This document shows, piece by piece, positions 6,205-12,592 of a DNA stretch of 39,186 nt (position 1 is the stretch's first letter; every line of letters begins with the position of its first letter). Location of the stretch: positions 1 to 39,186 of the IMG/VR virus record IMGVR_UViG_3300044858_003666; one strand, written 5' to 3'. Both the position numbers and the translations under genes were made by a program. The stretch comes from a virus. The notes beneath the pieces are model-generated. The model searched no databases, was not told the origin of the DNA, and worked only from the letters and a program-made list of their open reading frames with translations.

Positions 6205-6456
6205 ATGCAGACACTCAACCAGTACCTCAAACACCGCCGCAAGTCTGATTTTGCTAAGAAAATCGGAATCCGGGCAGACGTCCTTAGCCAGTACCTTTCG
6301 GGGTATCGCCGTCCCGGCTTCGATCTGATGGTTCGGATCGAGGCGGAGACAGGCGGTGAAGTCCCTGTCGGGTCATGGGCCGTCGCAACCTCACATGGGG
6401 ACACCTTAGCTGATCGTCAAGATCAGGCCCCCTTGGCGCAAGGGGCAGCGGAATGA
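6205..6456 (+). CDS. Cro-like/YdaS-type helix-turn-helix regulator
   Basis: 83 residues. The helix-turn-helix is within residues 4-50 (FAKKIGIRADVLSQYLSGYR and LMVRIEAETGGEVP), the pattern of YdaS/Cro-like proteins; the C-terminal third is low-complexity. It is the first rightward gene. No Shine-Dalgarno lies before ATG 6205 and the -10 box ends six bases upstream, so the mRNA is likely leaderless. It should bind the same 17-bp operators as the repressor and shut down early or lysogenic transcription. The stop overlaps the next start by ATGA. Confidence 0.8.
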   Translation: MQTLNQYLKHRRKSDFAKKIGIRADVLSQYLSGYRRPGFDLMVRIEAETGGEVPVGSWAVATSHGDTLADRQDQAPLAQGAAE

Positions 6457-6659
6457 CCGAGCAACGATGCACGCTTTGCGGATGCACCGCTGTCCGCCGC
6501 TTCACTTGGGTGAACAACTCAGGTTCCGACATCGGTGGCGGGATGCAGGGTGGCCCGATGTGCGAAGCCTGTATGCAATCCGTGTGGAAGACACTGGAAC
6601 GCTACCCCTCTGCGCGGGAAACCGTGACGATCTGGCCGCTTGGTGGGGTGGCAGCATGA
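6453..6659 (+). CDS. Small zinc-ribbon protein, unknown function
   Basis: 68 residues with two Cys pairs, CTLCG near the N-terminus and CEAC after MQGGPM, spaced as in a small zinc ribbon. Between them lie Arg and aromatic residues (VRRFTWVNN). Such mini-proteins are frequent in early operons and may bind nucleic acid or a host protein. Overlapped by ATGA at both ends. Confidence 0.65.
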   Translation: MTEQRCTLCGCTAVRRFTWVNNSGSDIGGGMQGGPMCEACMQSVWKTLERYPSARETVTIWPLGGVAA

Positions 6660-6865
6660 CCGACGTTGTTCCCTTCGCCGTCTTGTCTTCGGACGGCCAG
6701 TCATTCCGCCTTAGCGCGGGGGCATGGTCCGGCACGTATCGCATTGAGCATCTTGATAAGGAACTCGCCTTCTATCGCCGGATGCGGGACCGGAACGGCG
6801 GCAAGCAAGCCCGGTTTTATGAAGCGACCGTTCGCGCGCTGGAACAAATGCAGGTGCGCGCATGA
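6656..6865 (+). CDS. Small basic hypothetical protein
   Basis: 69 residues from ATG 6656 (MTDVVPFAVLSS), chosen for its ATGA overlap; the same frame is open upstream only as a shadow of the previous gene. The N-terminal half is beta-like (SFRLSAGAWSGTYRIEHL) and the second half a basic helix (LAFYRRMRDRN, EATVRALEQM). No family recognised. Confidence 0.6.
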   Translation: MTDVVPFAVLSSDGQSFRLSAGAWSGTYRIEHLDKELAFYRRMRDRNGGKQARFYEATVRALEQMQVRA

Positions 6866-7008
6866 TCCGCCGCTTCCTGTCCATATTCCGCCGCCCGCAT
6901 GTGGAAACCATCATTGCCCGCCGTGCTGTGCGGGTCTGCAACCGCGATGCCGAAGCCGTGGCACGATATGAGGCCGTGCATCGGGCGCTGGCACGGGGGC
7001 AGAAGTGA
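6862..7008 (+). CDS. 48-residue arginine-rich peptide, unknown
   Basis: A short frame between two firm genes: ATG 6862 overlaps the upstream TGA, and its TGA overlaps the GTG of the VRR-NUC-like gene. The product begins MIRRFLSIFRRPHVETIIAR and is strongly basic, with an amphipathic start. The perfect packing argues for a real gene. Function unknown. Confidence 0.55.
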   Translation: MIRRFLSIFRRPHVETIIARRAVRVCNRDAEAVARYEAVHRALARGQK

Positions 7009-7265
7009 GAGCCGCCAAAGCTGACATCAACCAACCGGAAATCGTCTCGGCCCTTCGCAAGGTGGGCTGCTGCGTCATGCACATGCATACCCTGGGCAAA
7101 GGCGTGCCGGACATACTCGTTGCCCGCCGTGGCAGGCTTTGGCTTGTCGAAGTGAAGGGGCCGAAGGGCAAGCTGACGCCGGATCAAGAGGTGTTTCACG
7201 CGGCATGGCCGGTGCATGTCGTCCGGTCGGTCGATGATGCAATCAAGCTGGTAGGTGCGGCATGA
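7005..7265 (+). CDS. VRR-NUC-like PD-(D/E)XK nuclease
   Basis: 86 residues from GTG 7005 (GTGA overlap). The core reads GKGVPDILVARRGRLWLVEVKGP: the Asp of PDIL and the E-x-K of VEVKG are the PD-(D/E)XK catalytic residues, and the short length is typical of phage VRR-NUC proteins, a family linked to Holliday-junction or flap cleavage. The following KLTPDQEVFHAAW is also characteristic. Next to the methyltransferase and replication genes, it probably resolves replication or recombination intermediates. Confidence 0.8.
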   Translation: MRAAKADINQPEIVSALRKVGCCVMHMHTLGKGVPDILVARRGRLWLVEVKGPKGKLTPDQEVFHAAWPVHVVRSVDDAIKLVGAA

Positions 7266-7939
7266 TCCGCAAGGAAGTCATCATCGGCGATTGCAGGCTG
7301 ATCCTGGGCGATTGCCTTGAGGTCATGCCGATGCTTGGCCGGGTGGATGCGGTGGTGACGGACCCGCCTTATGGGATTGGCCGCGATGGGCAAGTGAAAA
7401 CCACGGGCGGAAACGGCGGGCGCAAGGCTTACGAATTCAAGGGGTGGGACGGCAACAGGCCCGCGCCCGAAGTGTTTAGCCAAATTCTCAACATCAGCGC
7501 GGATCAGGTCATATGGGGCGGCAATTTTTTTGCCGATCTTCTGCCGCCGTCTATGCGCTGGCTCGTTTGGGACAAGGGGCAGCGCATCAATCAATCGGAC
7601 GGCGAACTTGCTTGGACTTCGCAGCAAAAGGCCCTGCGCATCACTGAGAAAAACCGCGTTGCTCTGATGATCGACGGGGCAGAACACCCGACCCAAAAGC
7701 CCGTCGCCCTGATGGAATGGTGCCTTGGCTTTCTGCCTGACGCCAAGACCATCCTCGATCCCTTCATGGGCAGCGGCACCACCCTTGTTGCCTGCGCCAA
7801 GCTGGGCCGCAAGGGCATCGGCATTGAACTGGACCCGGACTATTTCGAGATAGCGTGCAAGCGCGTCCGCGATGCCTACGCACAGCCTGACCTGTTTATC
7901 GCGCCCCCGGAAAAGCCGGTGCAGGAGGTTTTTTTTTGA
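7262..7939 (+). CDS. DNA adenine/cytosine-N4 methyltransferase, beta class
   Basis: 225 residues. The catalytic motif DPPYG is at 34-38 and the AdoMet motif DPFMGSGTT at about 166-174, so motif IV precedes motif I as in the beta class. HPTQKPVAL just before motif I is the usual motif X. The recognition part between is short, so specificity is probably a small site. It would methylate phage DNA and escape restriction or adjust regulation. No nuclease partner is adjacent, so it is an orphan enzyme. The gene ends in a T9 run that carries the stop and the start of the DnaA-like gene. Confidence 0.88.
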   Translation: MIRKEVIIGDCRLILGDCLEVMPMLGRVDAVVTDPPYGIGRDGQVKTTGGNGGRKAYEFKGWDGNRPAPEVFSQILNISADQVIWGGNFFADLLPPSMRWLVWDKGQRINQSDGELAWTSQQKALRITEKNRVALMIDGAEHPTQKPVALMEWCLGFLPDAKTILDPFMGSGTTLVACAKLGRKGIGIELDPDYFEIACKRVRDAYAQPDLFIAPPEKPVQEVFF

Positions 7940-8220
7940 TAATGACCCCCGCTGATATTGTCGCAGCCGAGGCAATCCGCTTTCCCGACGCCGGTATCCG
8001 TAAAATCGTCCGCGCCGTAGCAGCCACAAGTGGCGTGGACATCGACCGCATTTTAAGCGCAAGCCGTGTGGCGTCCGTTGTTATGGCCCGCGATCTGGTT
8101 TGCTACATGGCGCACAGGGAAGGCTATTCAATGGAGCGCATTGGCCGCTGCATTGGCGGGCGGGACCATACGACCATCGGCACCGCGATTGCGCGCGAAA
8201 AGGCGAGGCGCGGCGAGTGA
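7936..8220 (+). CDS. Stand-alone DnaA domain IV-like DNA-binding protein
   Basis: 94 residues. The helix-turn-helix region (MARDLVCYMAHREGYSMERI) and signature GGRDHTTI match the C-terminal DNA-binding domain of DnaA; the ATPase domains are absent. AGGAGG (7923-7928) is seven bases from TTG 7936 but 13 from ATG 7942, so the TTG start is favoured. The TTG overlaps the methyltransferase stop. The protein could bind DnaA boxes to open a phage origin, or titrate host initiation. It lies just upstream of the replication genes. Confidence 0.8.
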   Translation: MIMTPADIVAAEAIRFPDAGIRKIVRAVAATSGVDIDRILSASRVASVVMARDLVCYMAHREGYSMERIGRCIGGRDHTTIGTAIAREKARRGE

Positions 8221-8846
8221 GCGATTTGCATTTCCATTCCGGGCGCGTCGATGAAGCCCGCGATTTGGTGGAACGGTTCCACTACAGCGGGCGCGTCCCG
8301 TCGAACGTGCAATTCGTGGGAAGCCTGCATGAAGCGGGCGGATTGTTCGGGGATTACGGGCCTGCCGTCGCGGCCTGTTTCTTTTCAATCCCACCGACTC
8401 GCTGGTCCGAAGATGTTCTTGAACTGTCGCGTTTAGTGCGGGCGTCCTATTCTGTTCCGTTGTCTGCCTTAATTTCCAAGTCATGCAAGGAACTGCGGAG
8501 GCAGGGCCACGATCTGCTGGTTTCATTTGGTGACCGCACGCAGGGCCACCACGGCGGCGTGTATCAGGCAGCGTCGTGGACATATACGGGGGCGCGTGAA
8601 CGGCGAATGGACGGCCTTCTAGTGGACGGGACATTTATTGGAGGTAGGGCTTGCAATCATAAATTTGGCACTCAATCGCCGTCAAAGGTGACTGCGCTTC
8701 TTGGCCGCGAAGTGGCACCCCACTTTGACGAAGGAAAGCATTTGTATTGGAAAGCACTTGGCGCGCATGGGCTAAAGAAAGCTGCGCGCCTTGGATTAAA
8801 GTCGGTTCCTTATCCGAAGCCTAAAATGATGGAAGCAGCCGAATGA
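8217..8846 (+). CDS. Mom-like DNA-modification protein
   Basis: 209 residues from GTG 8217 (GTGA overlap). ELSRL (69-73), VSFGD (102-106), GHHGG (110-114) and YQAASWTYTG (116-125) are the pattern of the Mom family, GNAT-related enzymes of which phage Mu Mom converts adenine to N6-(methylcarbamoyl)adenine and blocks many restriction enzymes. Substrate here is not proven. No Com-type translational activator gene is evident, and the gene is embedded in an early operon rather than late as in Mu. Together with the methyltransferase it suggests an anti-restriction module. Confidence 0.75.
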   Translation: MSDLHFHSGRVDEARDLVERFHYSGRVPSNVQFVGSLHEAGGLFGDYGPAVAACFFSIPPTRWSEDVLELSRLVRASYSVPLSALISKSCKELRRQGHDLLVSFGDRTQGHHGGVYQAASWTYTGARERRMDGLLVDGTFIGGRACNHKFGTQSPSKVTALLGREVAPHFDEGKHLYWKALGAHGLKKAARLGLKSVPYPKPKMMEAAE

Positions 8847-9631
8847 GCGGTTTCTATAAAATGGACCCCGCCGCGTGGGATTTTGGCACTGCCGATCTGA
8901 GCCTAGAGGAAGAGGCCGCATATCTGCGAATCGTCAATGCTATTCACAAGCATGATGGCCCGGTGCCGAACAATGACCGCGTGATGGCGGGCCTGTTCCG
9001 GTCATCTACACGCAAGGCGCGGGCGCTTCTGGACGCGCTGGTTTCAGCCGGGAAAGTGGTGATCGAGGACGGCAAAATCTGGAACGAACGTGCGCGTTCA
9101 GACTTGGTTCAGCGTCAACTCACGTCAGGTTCAGCCGCAGTTCGAGGGTCGAAAGGTGGACGAAAGCGCGCTGAAATGGCCGCTAAGTCATTGGAAGATA
9201 ACGATGCGCCGCAAGCTAATGCTTCAAGCAGAATAGAAGAGAATAGAATAGAAAAGAGAGAAGCTAAAGCTTCTCCACAAAAAGGCCGGGGCAGCAGAAT
9301 TGCAGACGATTGGGTTTTGCCGATGGTCTGGGGGCAATGGGCTGTCTCTGAGGGCTTGCCCCCTGAAATCGTCCGGGCCGAGGCGGACAAGTTCAAGGAT
9401 TACTGGACGGCCAAATCCGGGCGGGATGCCACGAAAGCGGATTGGCAGGCGACTTGGCGGAATTGGGTTCGCATGGCTCTGGAGCGGCAACCTAAATCAT
9501 TTGGAGGTCACAATGGGAACGGAAGTCACAAATCTGCCGCCGACAATCCAACTTTACGGGCAATCGCTAGAGCCGCAAGCGCGTTTGAAACATCGCCTGT
9601 GGATTGGCCTGCGAGTCGAAGCCTTGCTTGA
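8843..9631 (+). CDS. DUF1376-type phage replication protein
   Basis: 262 residues. The N-terminal 100 residues (FYKMDPAAWDFGTADLSLEE, AYLRIVNAIHKHDGPVPN, STRKARALLDALVSAGKV) form the DUF1376/YdaU-like winged domain found in phage replication initiators. A Lys/Glu-rich low-complexity linker (about 125-150) follows, then a second domain with WGQWAVSEGLPPEI and KFKDYWTAKSGRDATKADW. This domain order is the phage O/replisome-organiser type. It should bind the origin and recruit the helicase loader. The last 119 bases overlap the next gene in another frame. Confidence 0.8.
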   Translation: MSGFYKMDPAAWDFGTADLSLEEEAAYLRIVNAIHKHDGPVPNNDRVMAGLFRSSTRKARALLDALVSAGKVVIEDGKIWNERARSDLVQRQLTSGSAAVRGSKGGRKRAEMAAKSLEDNDAPQANASSRIEENRIEKREAKASPQKGRGSRIADDWVLPMVWGQWAVSEGLPPEIVRAEADKFKDYWTAKSGRDATKADWQATWRNWVRMALERQPKSFGGHNGNGSHKSAADNPTLRAIARAASAFETSPVDWPASRSLA

Positions 9632-9932
9632 CGGCTATTGGCAAAACCGCCCGGACGAATCCGTGAAAGCGGAAATCGTCGGTGATTGGATTGACGGGCT
9701 GGAAGCGTTCACGCCAAAGGAAATCCGCGATGCTTGCCGGGCTTGGCTGCGCGACCATCCCCGGCAAAAGCCGAATGTCGGTGATGTGAGCCGTTTAGTC
9801 CAATACGAACGGGCGACGGCGCTTGCCGCGTATCGCGCCAGCTTGCCGCCGCCGAAGGAACGGGAACTCGCGCCCGTCGAAGAACGCCGCGCGTCTGCCG
9901 AACGTATTCTAAGCGAAATCTGGAGGGCATGA
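9513..9932 (+). CDS. Putative replication-associated protein (helicase-loader position)
   Basis: 139 residues from ATG 9513, which has a strong GGAGGT site at 9503-9508 inside the previous gene. The fold looks all-helical: LWIGLRVEALLDGYWQNRPD, AEIVGDWIDGLEAFTPKEI, ACRAWLRDHPRQKPNVGDVS. This Trp/Asp-Gly pattern with RPNVGD is one I know from unnamed proteins following initiators in phage replication modules. Its slot matches lambda P, so helicase loading is a reasonable inference, not shown by motif. Confidence 0.65.
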   Translation: MGTEVTNLPPTIQLYGQSLEPQARLKHRLWIGLRVEALLDGYWQNRPDESVKAEIVGDWIDGLEAFTPKEIRDACRAWLRDHPRQKPNVGDVSRLVQYERATALAAYRASLPPPKERELAPVEERRASAERILSEIWRA

Positions 9933-10507
9933 TGACATTCCAAACCCGCACCATCGCCAAGCGCCCTGGCACCTACATGGAAGCTGGAGAGACCAGCGTA
10001 CAGGTGAACCGCATTACTCTGCGCGCCGAGCCGTGGGATAAACCGGAACTCAAACAGGAACACCAGCGGCCCGCCCCCGGTAGGTTTGAACCTATATCGG
10101 TGCGGACCCCGACAATTGCAAAGGTTCGGTCTGAGCAGCCCGATAGGTTTGCGCAATGGGATCAGGATGTGCTGGCCGATGAATGGAAAGCCCTGTGCAG
10201 GCGGGAAGGCCACATGCGCGGGCTTCCCCTCTCCACCGACTTGCAGCGGCAACGGGGAAGCGCGGGCGGGCTTGTATCGCAGCAGCATGACGGCCTGCCG
10301 GATTACATGGCCCGCGCCTTGCGGCATTTTTCGCGCGGCGACGATACGACAAACGGAATGGCGGCGGCGATCAAGATGTCGGATTCACGGGGCAAGGAAG
10401 CGGTGCGAAAGCTGCGAAGCTACGGGTTTATCCAAAGCACGGCGCACAGTGGGGGCCGATCCTTCCATGCAATCACGCAGCTTGGCTTGGAGGCGATTTG
10501 CAAATGA
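9929..10507 (+). CDS. Hypothetical protein with C-terminal winged-helix-like domain
   Basis: 192 residues, start overlapping the upstream stop (two adjacent ATGs at 9929 and 9932). The first 90 residues are Pro/Arg-rich and probably flexible. The C-terminal part (about 120-190) has helices and a wing-like end: ALRHFSRGDDTTNGMAAAI, GKEAVRKLRSYGFIQ, GRSFHAITQLGLEAI, resembling a winged helix used for DNA binding or replisome contacts. Family unknown. Confidence 0.6.
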   Translation: MMTFQTRTIAKRPGTYMEAGETSVQVNRITLRAEPWDKPELKQEHQRPAPGRFEPISVRTPTIAKVRSEQPDRFAQWDQDVLADEWKALCRREGHMRGLPLSTDLQRQRGSAGGLVSQQHDGLPDYMARALRHFSRGDDTTNGMAAAIKMSDSRGKEAVRKLRSYGFIQSTAHSGGRSFHAITQLGLEAICK

Positions 10508-11349
10508 GCCATTACGTCCTGCCCGAAGGCAACGTACAAGTGTCGTTCAGCGGCGGGCGGACATCGGCGTACATGCTGCACCACATTCTGGAAGCTAACG
10601 GCGGGCTTCCAGATCGGGCAAATGTCGTCTTTGCCAATACGGGCCGCGAAATGCCCGAAACGCTAGACTTTGTGCAGGAGTGCAGCGACCGCTGGTCGGT
10701 GCCGATTGTATGGGTGGAGTTTGAACGGTCGGGCGAAGCTGGCGCGCGTTTCCGGCAGGTGTCGCATAACAGCGCCGCCCGCAATGGCGAGCCGTTTGTT
10801 GACCTGATCCGGCAGAAAAAGTTTCTGCCGAACCAAGCCGCCCGCTTTTGCACGGGCGATCTGAAAGTCAAGCCGACCCGCGATTATCTGCGGTCAATCG
10901 GCTGGGACCACTGGCTATCCGCATTGGGTATCCGAGCCGACGAGGCGCAGCGCGTCAATCGTGAACCCCAAGCTGAAAGATGGCAGCGCTGGTATCCGCT
11001 GGCCGATGCGGGCGTTTCAAAGCGCGACGTTATGGCGTTTTGGCAGCGCCAGCCGTTTGACCTTCGCCTCTCCAACATCGGCGGCAAAACGCCGCTTGGC
11101 AACTGTGACGGCTGCTTTCTGAAATCAGAGGCCAATATCGCCGCGTTGGCCCGCGATTACCCCGATCGGCATCAATGGTGGCAGGACATGGAGGACATGG
11201 TGGCTGAGTGGACTCTTGGGATGGGCGCGCGGTTCCGCAAGGAATACAGCCGCCGTGAAATCCGCTGGATGGTGGACAACCAAGGCGACTGGATTTTTGA
11301 CGCGCCAGAGGCTTTGTGCCAAACCAGCGGCGGGGAGTGCATGGCATGA
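10504..11349 (+). CDS. PAPS-reductase-like PP-loop protein
   Basis: 281 residues from ATG 10504 (ATGA overlap). The PP-loop SFSGGRTSAYM (14-24) marks the adenine-nucleotide alpha-hydrolase/PAPS-reductase superfamily. FCTGDLKVKPTRDYL and GNCDGCFLKS supply three Cys, as in members that hold an iron-sulfur cluster. Many siphophages carry such a gene and its substrate is unsettled: sulfate reduction, DNA or RNA thiolation of the DndC type, and sulfur relay have all been proposed for relatives. Here it lies in an operon with a methyltransferase and Mom-like protein, so nucleic-acid modification deserves thought. Confidence 0.8.
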   Translation: MSHYVLPEGNVQVSFSGGRTSAYMLHHILEANGGLPDRANVVFANTGREMPETLDFVQECSDRWSVPIVWVEFERSGEAGARFRQVSHNSAARNGEPFVDLIRQKKFLPNQAARFCTGDLKVKPTRDYLRSIGWDHWLSALGIRADEAQRVNREPQAERWQRWYPLADAGVSKRDVMAFWQRQPFDLRLSNIGGKTPLGNCDGCFLKSEANIAALARDYPDRHQWWQDMEDMVAEWTLGMGARFRKEYSRREIRWMVDNQGDWIFDAPEALCQTSGGECMA

Positions 11350-11705
11350 GGCGCGTCCTTCCTTCCCGCCGTCCCTGCATCACCGTTGACGCAGAATACA
11401 ACGGTATGCCCCTTGTCGTGACCATCGGCGTTGACCCCGCAACCGGCGCTGCAATGGAGGTCTTTGCCCACGGGCCAAGATATGGCGCAGACCTGACCCG
11501 GATACTGGACGACCATTGCACGATTGCCAGCAACGCGATGCAATACGGATCGCCGCCAGAGGCATTGGCGAAGGCTTGCGGCACTGTGCCGGTGATTGAG
11601 GACGGCCAGGAATCGACCGCCCCGGCATCGGCAATCGGTGTGGTGATGGACGCGGTGAACCGGTTGCCGGAGCATGTCAGGTGGATTGAGGAGCGCGGGC
11701 CATGA
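11346..11705 (+). CDS. TSCPD-domain-like protein
   Basis: 119 residues from ATG 11346 (ATGA overlap). The middle and end (LTRILDDHCTIASNAMQYG, PEALAKACGTV, ASAIGVVMDAV) follow the TSCPD domain best known from the C-terminus of B12-dependent ribonucleotide reductases, where it helps deliver electrons or bind partners. Here it is free-standing, and no reductase subunit is in the window. It could act on the host enzyme to raise dNTP supply. Alternative: an unrelated protein of similar pattern. Confidence 0.65.
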   Translation: MRRVLPSRRPCITVDAEYNGMPLVVTIGVDPATGAAMEVFAHGPRYGADLTRILDDHCTIASNAMQYGSPPEALAKACGTVPVIEDGQESTAPASAIGVVMDAVNRLPEHVRWIEERGP

Positions 11706-12247
11706 TGCACAAGGCAATCACCCTGGACGTACCCATAGCCCCCACATGGCTGATGCTCAAGGTTCGTAGCAACTGCGAAGTGATGACCCGCGAGGCGTTG
11801 AAGGAATGGGGCGTGGAGAGTTTCTTTCCGGGGCGACTTGTGCAGCGTCATAGGTTCGGAAAGACATGGACGGTCGAGCGCGCCGAAGTCACCGGCTATG
11901 TTTTCGCCAAGTTCGACCGCGTGCCGTTGGCGGATAACATGCGGGAGCGCTTGAAAGGCTTCTACGGCTTTGTGACGTGCAACGGCTGTATCGTGACTGT
12001 CCCGCGCCCGATTATCCAGCGGTTGCACGGGCTATCGGTCGAGGCGCAGGAATTGGAAGCGGCACGTCGGGAAATGCTGCGCGTGAAGGAGGGCGACACG
12101 GCCAAGTTCCTGACGGGCGCGCTTGCGGGTCATACCGTCGAGGTCAAGACCATCGGCAGCGTGGTGACGGTGCTGCTGAACGGGCGGGCAATCAAGACGG
12201 ATTTGGCTTCTCTGGAACGGGTTGACGTTCCCGATCTGTTGCGGTAA
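11702..12247 (+). CDS. Phage NusG-like transcription elongation factor
   Basis: 181 residues. Residues 14-105 match a NusG N-terminal domain: TWLMLKVRSNCEVMTREAL, a basic strand-rich stretch, EVTGYVFAKFDRVP and FYGFVTCNG. Residues 125-175 look like a KOW domain (VKEGDTAKFLTGALAGHTVE, VVTVLLNGRAIKTDL). NusG and RfaH use this architecture to bind RNA polymerase, prevent pausing and couple transcription to partners. It is the last gene of the rightward early operon, just ahead of the RNA zone and late genes: the position held by Q in lambda. A late antiterminator role is likely but inferred. Confidence 0.8.
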   Translation: MMHKAITLDVPIAPTWLMLKVRSNCEVMTREALKEWGVESFFPGRLVQRHRFGKTWTVERAEVTGYVFAKFDRVPLADNMRERLKGFYGFVTCNGCIVTVPRPIIQRLHGLSVEAQELEAARREMLRVKEGDTAKFLTGALAGHTVEVKTIGSVVTVLLNGRAIKTDLASLERVDVPDLLR

Positions 12248-12320
12248 TGTATTCGGTATGTCTCGGAACGGTGTGTAACCTTAGGTGCGTGACATAGGCG
12301 CGCGCAACGTAGGCCCACCG

Positions 12321-12357
12321 GGCAACGCAAAATCCCGTCACGGGAAATGCGATTGCC
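12321..12357 (+). terminator. Long nested hairpin after the NusG-like gene
   Basis: GGCAA...TTGCC, CGCA...TGCG and TCCCG-TCA-CGGGA nest in one 37-base structure, about 14 pairs in total. TCGGGGTTTTATT follows a few bases later, so it may end the early rightward transcript. It could equally be a target for the NusG-like factor. Confidence 0.5.
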
Positions 12358-12384
12358 ATGTCGGGGTTTTATTGCCGCCTGTAT

Positions 12385-12424
12385 ACCCCCGGTCGGCCTC
12401 TGCTGCAAAGCACGCTCCGGGGGT
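12385..12424. other. 8-bp inverted repeat ACCCCCGG/CCGGGGGT
   Basis: Perfect arms at 12385-12392 and 12417-12424 enclose 24 bases that contain a smaller GCTGCAAAGC hairpin. It lies between the long hairpin and the first tRNA-like element and is best read as another RNA structure of this zone. Confidence 0.4.
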
Positions 12425-12437
12425 CAGTCTGATACGG

Positions 12438-12503
12438 TGGAGCTAGAGGGGATCGAACCCTCCGGGTTGCAGGTGGGTAGCCGTCACCCGGCACCTAGCT
12501 CCA
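12438..12503 (-). ncRNA. tRNA-like element 1 (acceptor and T arm, no normal anticodon arm)
   Basis: On the minus strand a 7-bp acceptor GGAGCTA/TAGCTCC with discriminator A is followed in the right place by a perfect T arm, GAGGG-TTCGATC-CCCTC. Between them only 33 bases remain where about 41 are needed. They fold best as CCGGGT/ACCCGG with an 18-base loop, so D and anticodon arms cannot both form. The full closing stem is 9 bp. The spacer contains CTGCAAC, which would read as a Cys anticodon loop, but no stem supports it. It could be a decayed tRNA, a processing target or a tRNA mimic. Confidence 0.6.
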
Positions 12504-12517
12504 TATTGCCGCTTTCC

Positions 12518-12592
12518 GTAGATGAAGCCCTTTCCGCATGTGATCTGAAACCGGGCAAACCCGGCAAGTAGGATTGCCCCGGCTTCATCTAC
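12518..12592. ncRNA. 75-base cloverleaf-like structured element
   Basis: GTAGATGAAGCC (12518-12529) pairs perfectly with GGCTTCATCTAC (12581-12592). Inside are three small hairpins: TTTC/GAAA, CCGGG-CAAA-CCCGG and CAA/TTG. The length is that of a tRNA, but no T-loop consensus or 7-base anticodon loop is present, so it is not a tRNA on either strand. It lies between two tRNA-like elements and ends exactly where the next one begins. Strand and role unknown. Confidence 0.5.

Noticed and set aside
7196-8062. Long minus-strand frame of 288 codons
   Set aside because: Shadow of the methyltransferase and neighbours; low-complexity Arg/His/Ala sequence, no start signal.
9635-10327. Minus-strand frame of 230 codons
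   Set aside because: Shadow of two coupled plus-strand genes in the replication region.
11030-12028. Minus-strand frame of 332 codons
   Set aside because: Runs antisense to the PP-loop, TSCPD and NusG-like genes, all of which have recognisable motifs.
12347-12571. Plus-strand open frame containing LEGIEPSGLQV
   Set aside because: EGIEPS-type peptides are the usual false translation of an antisense tRNA; here they arise from tRNA-like element 1.
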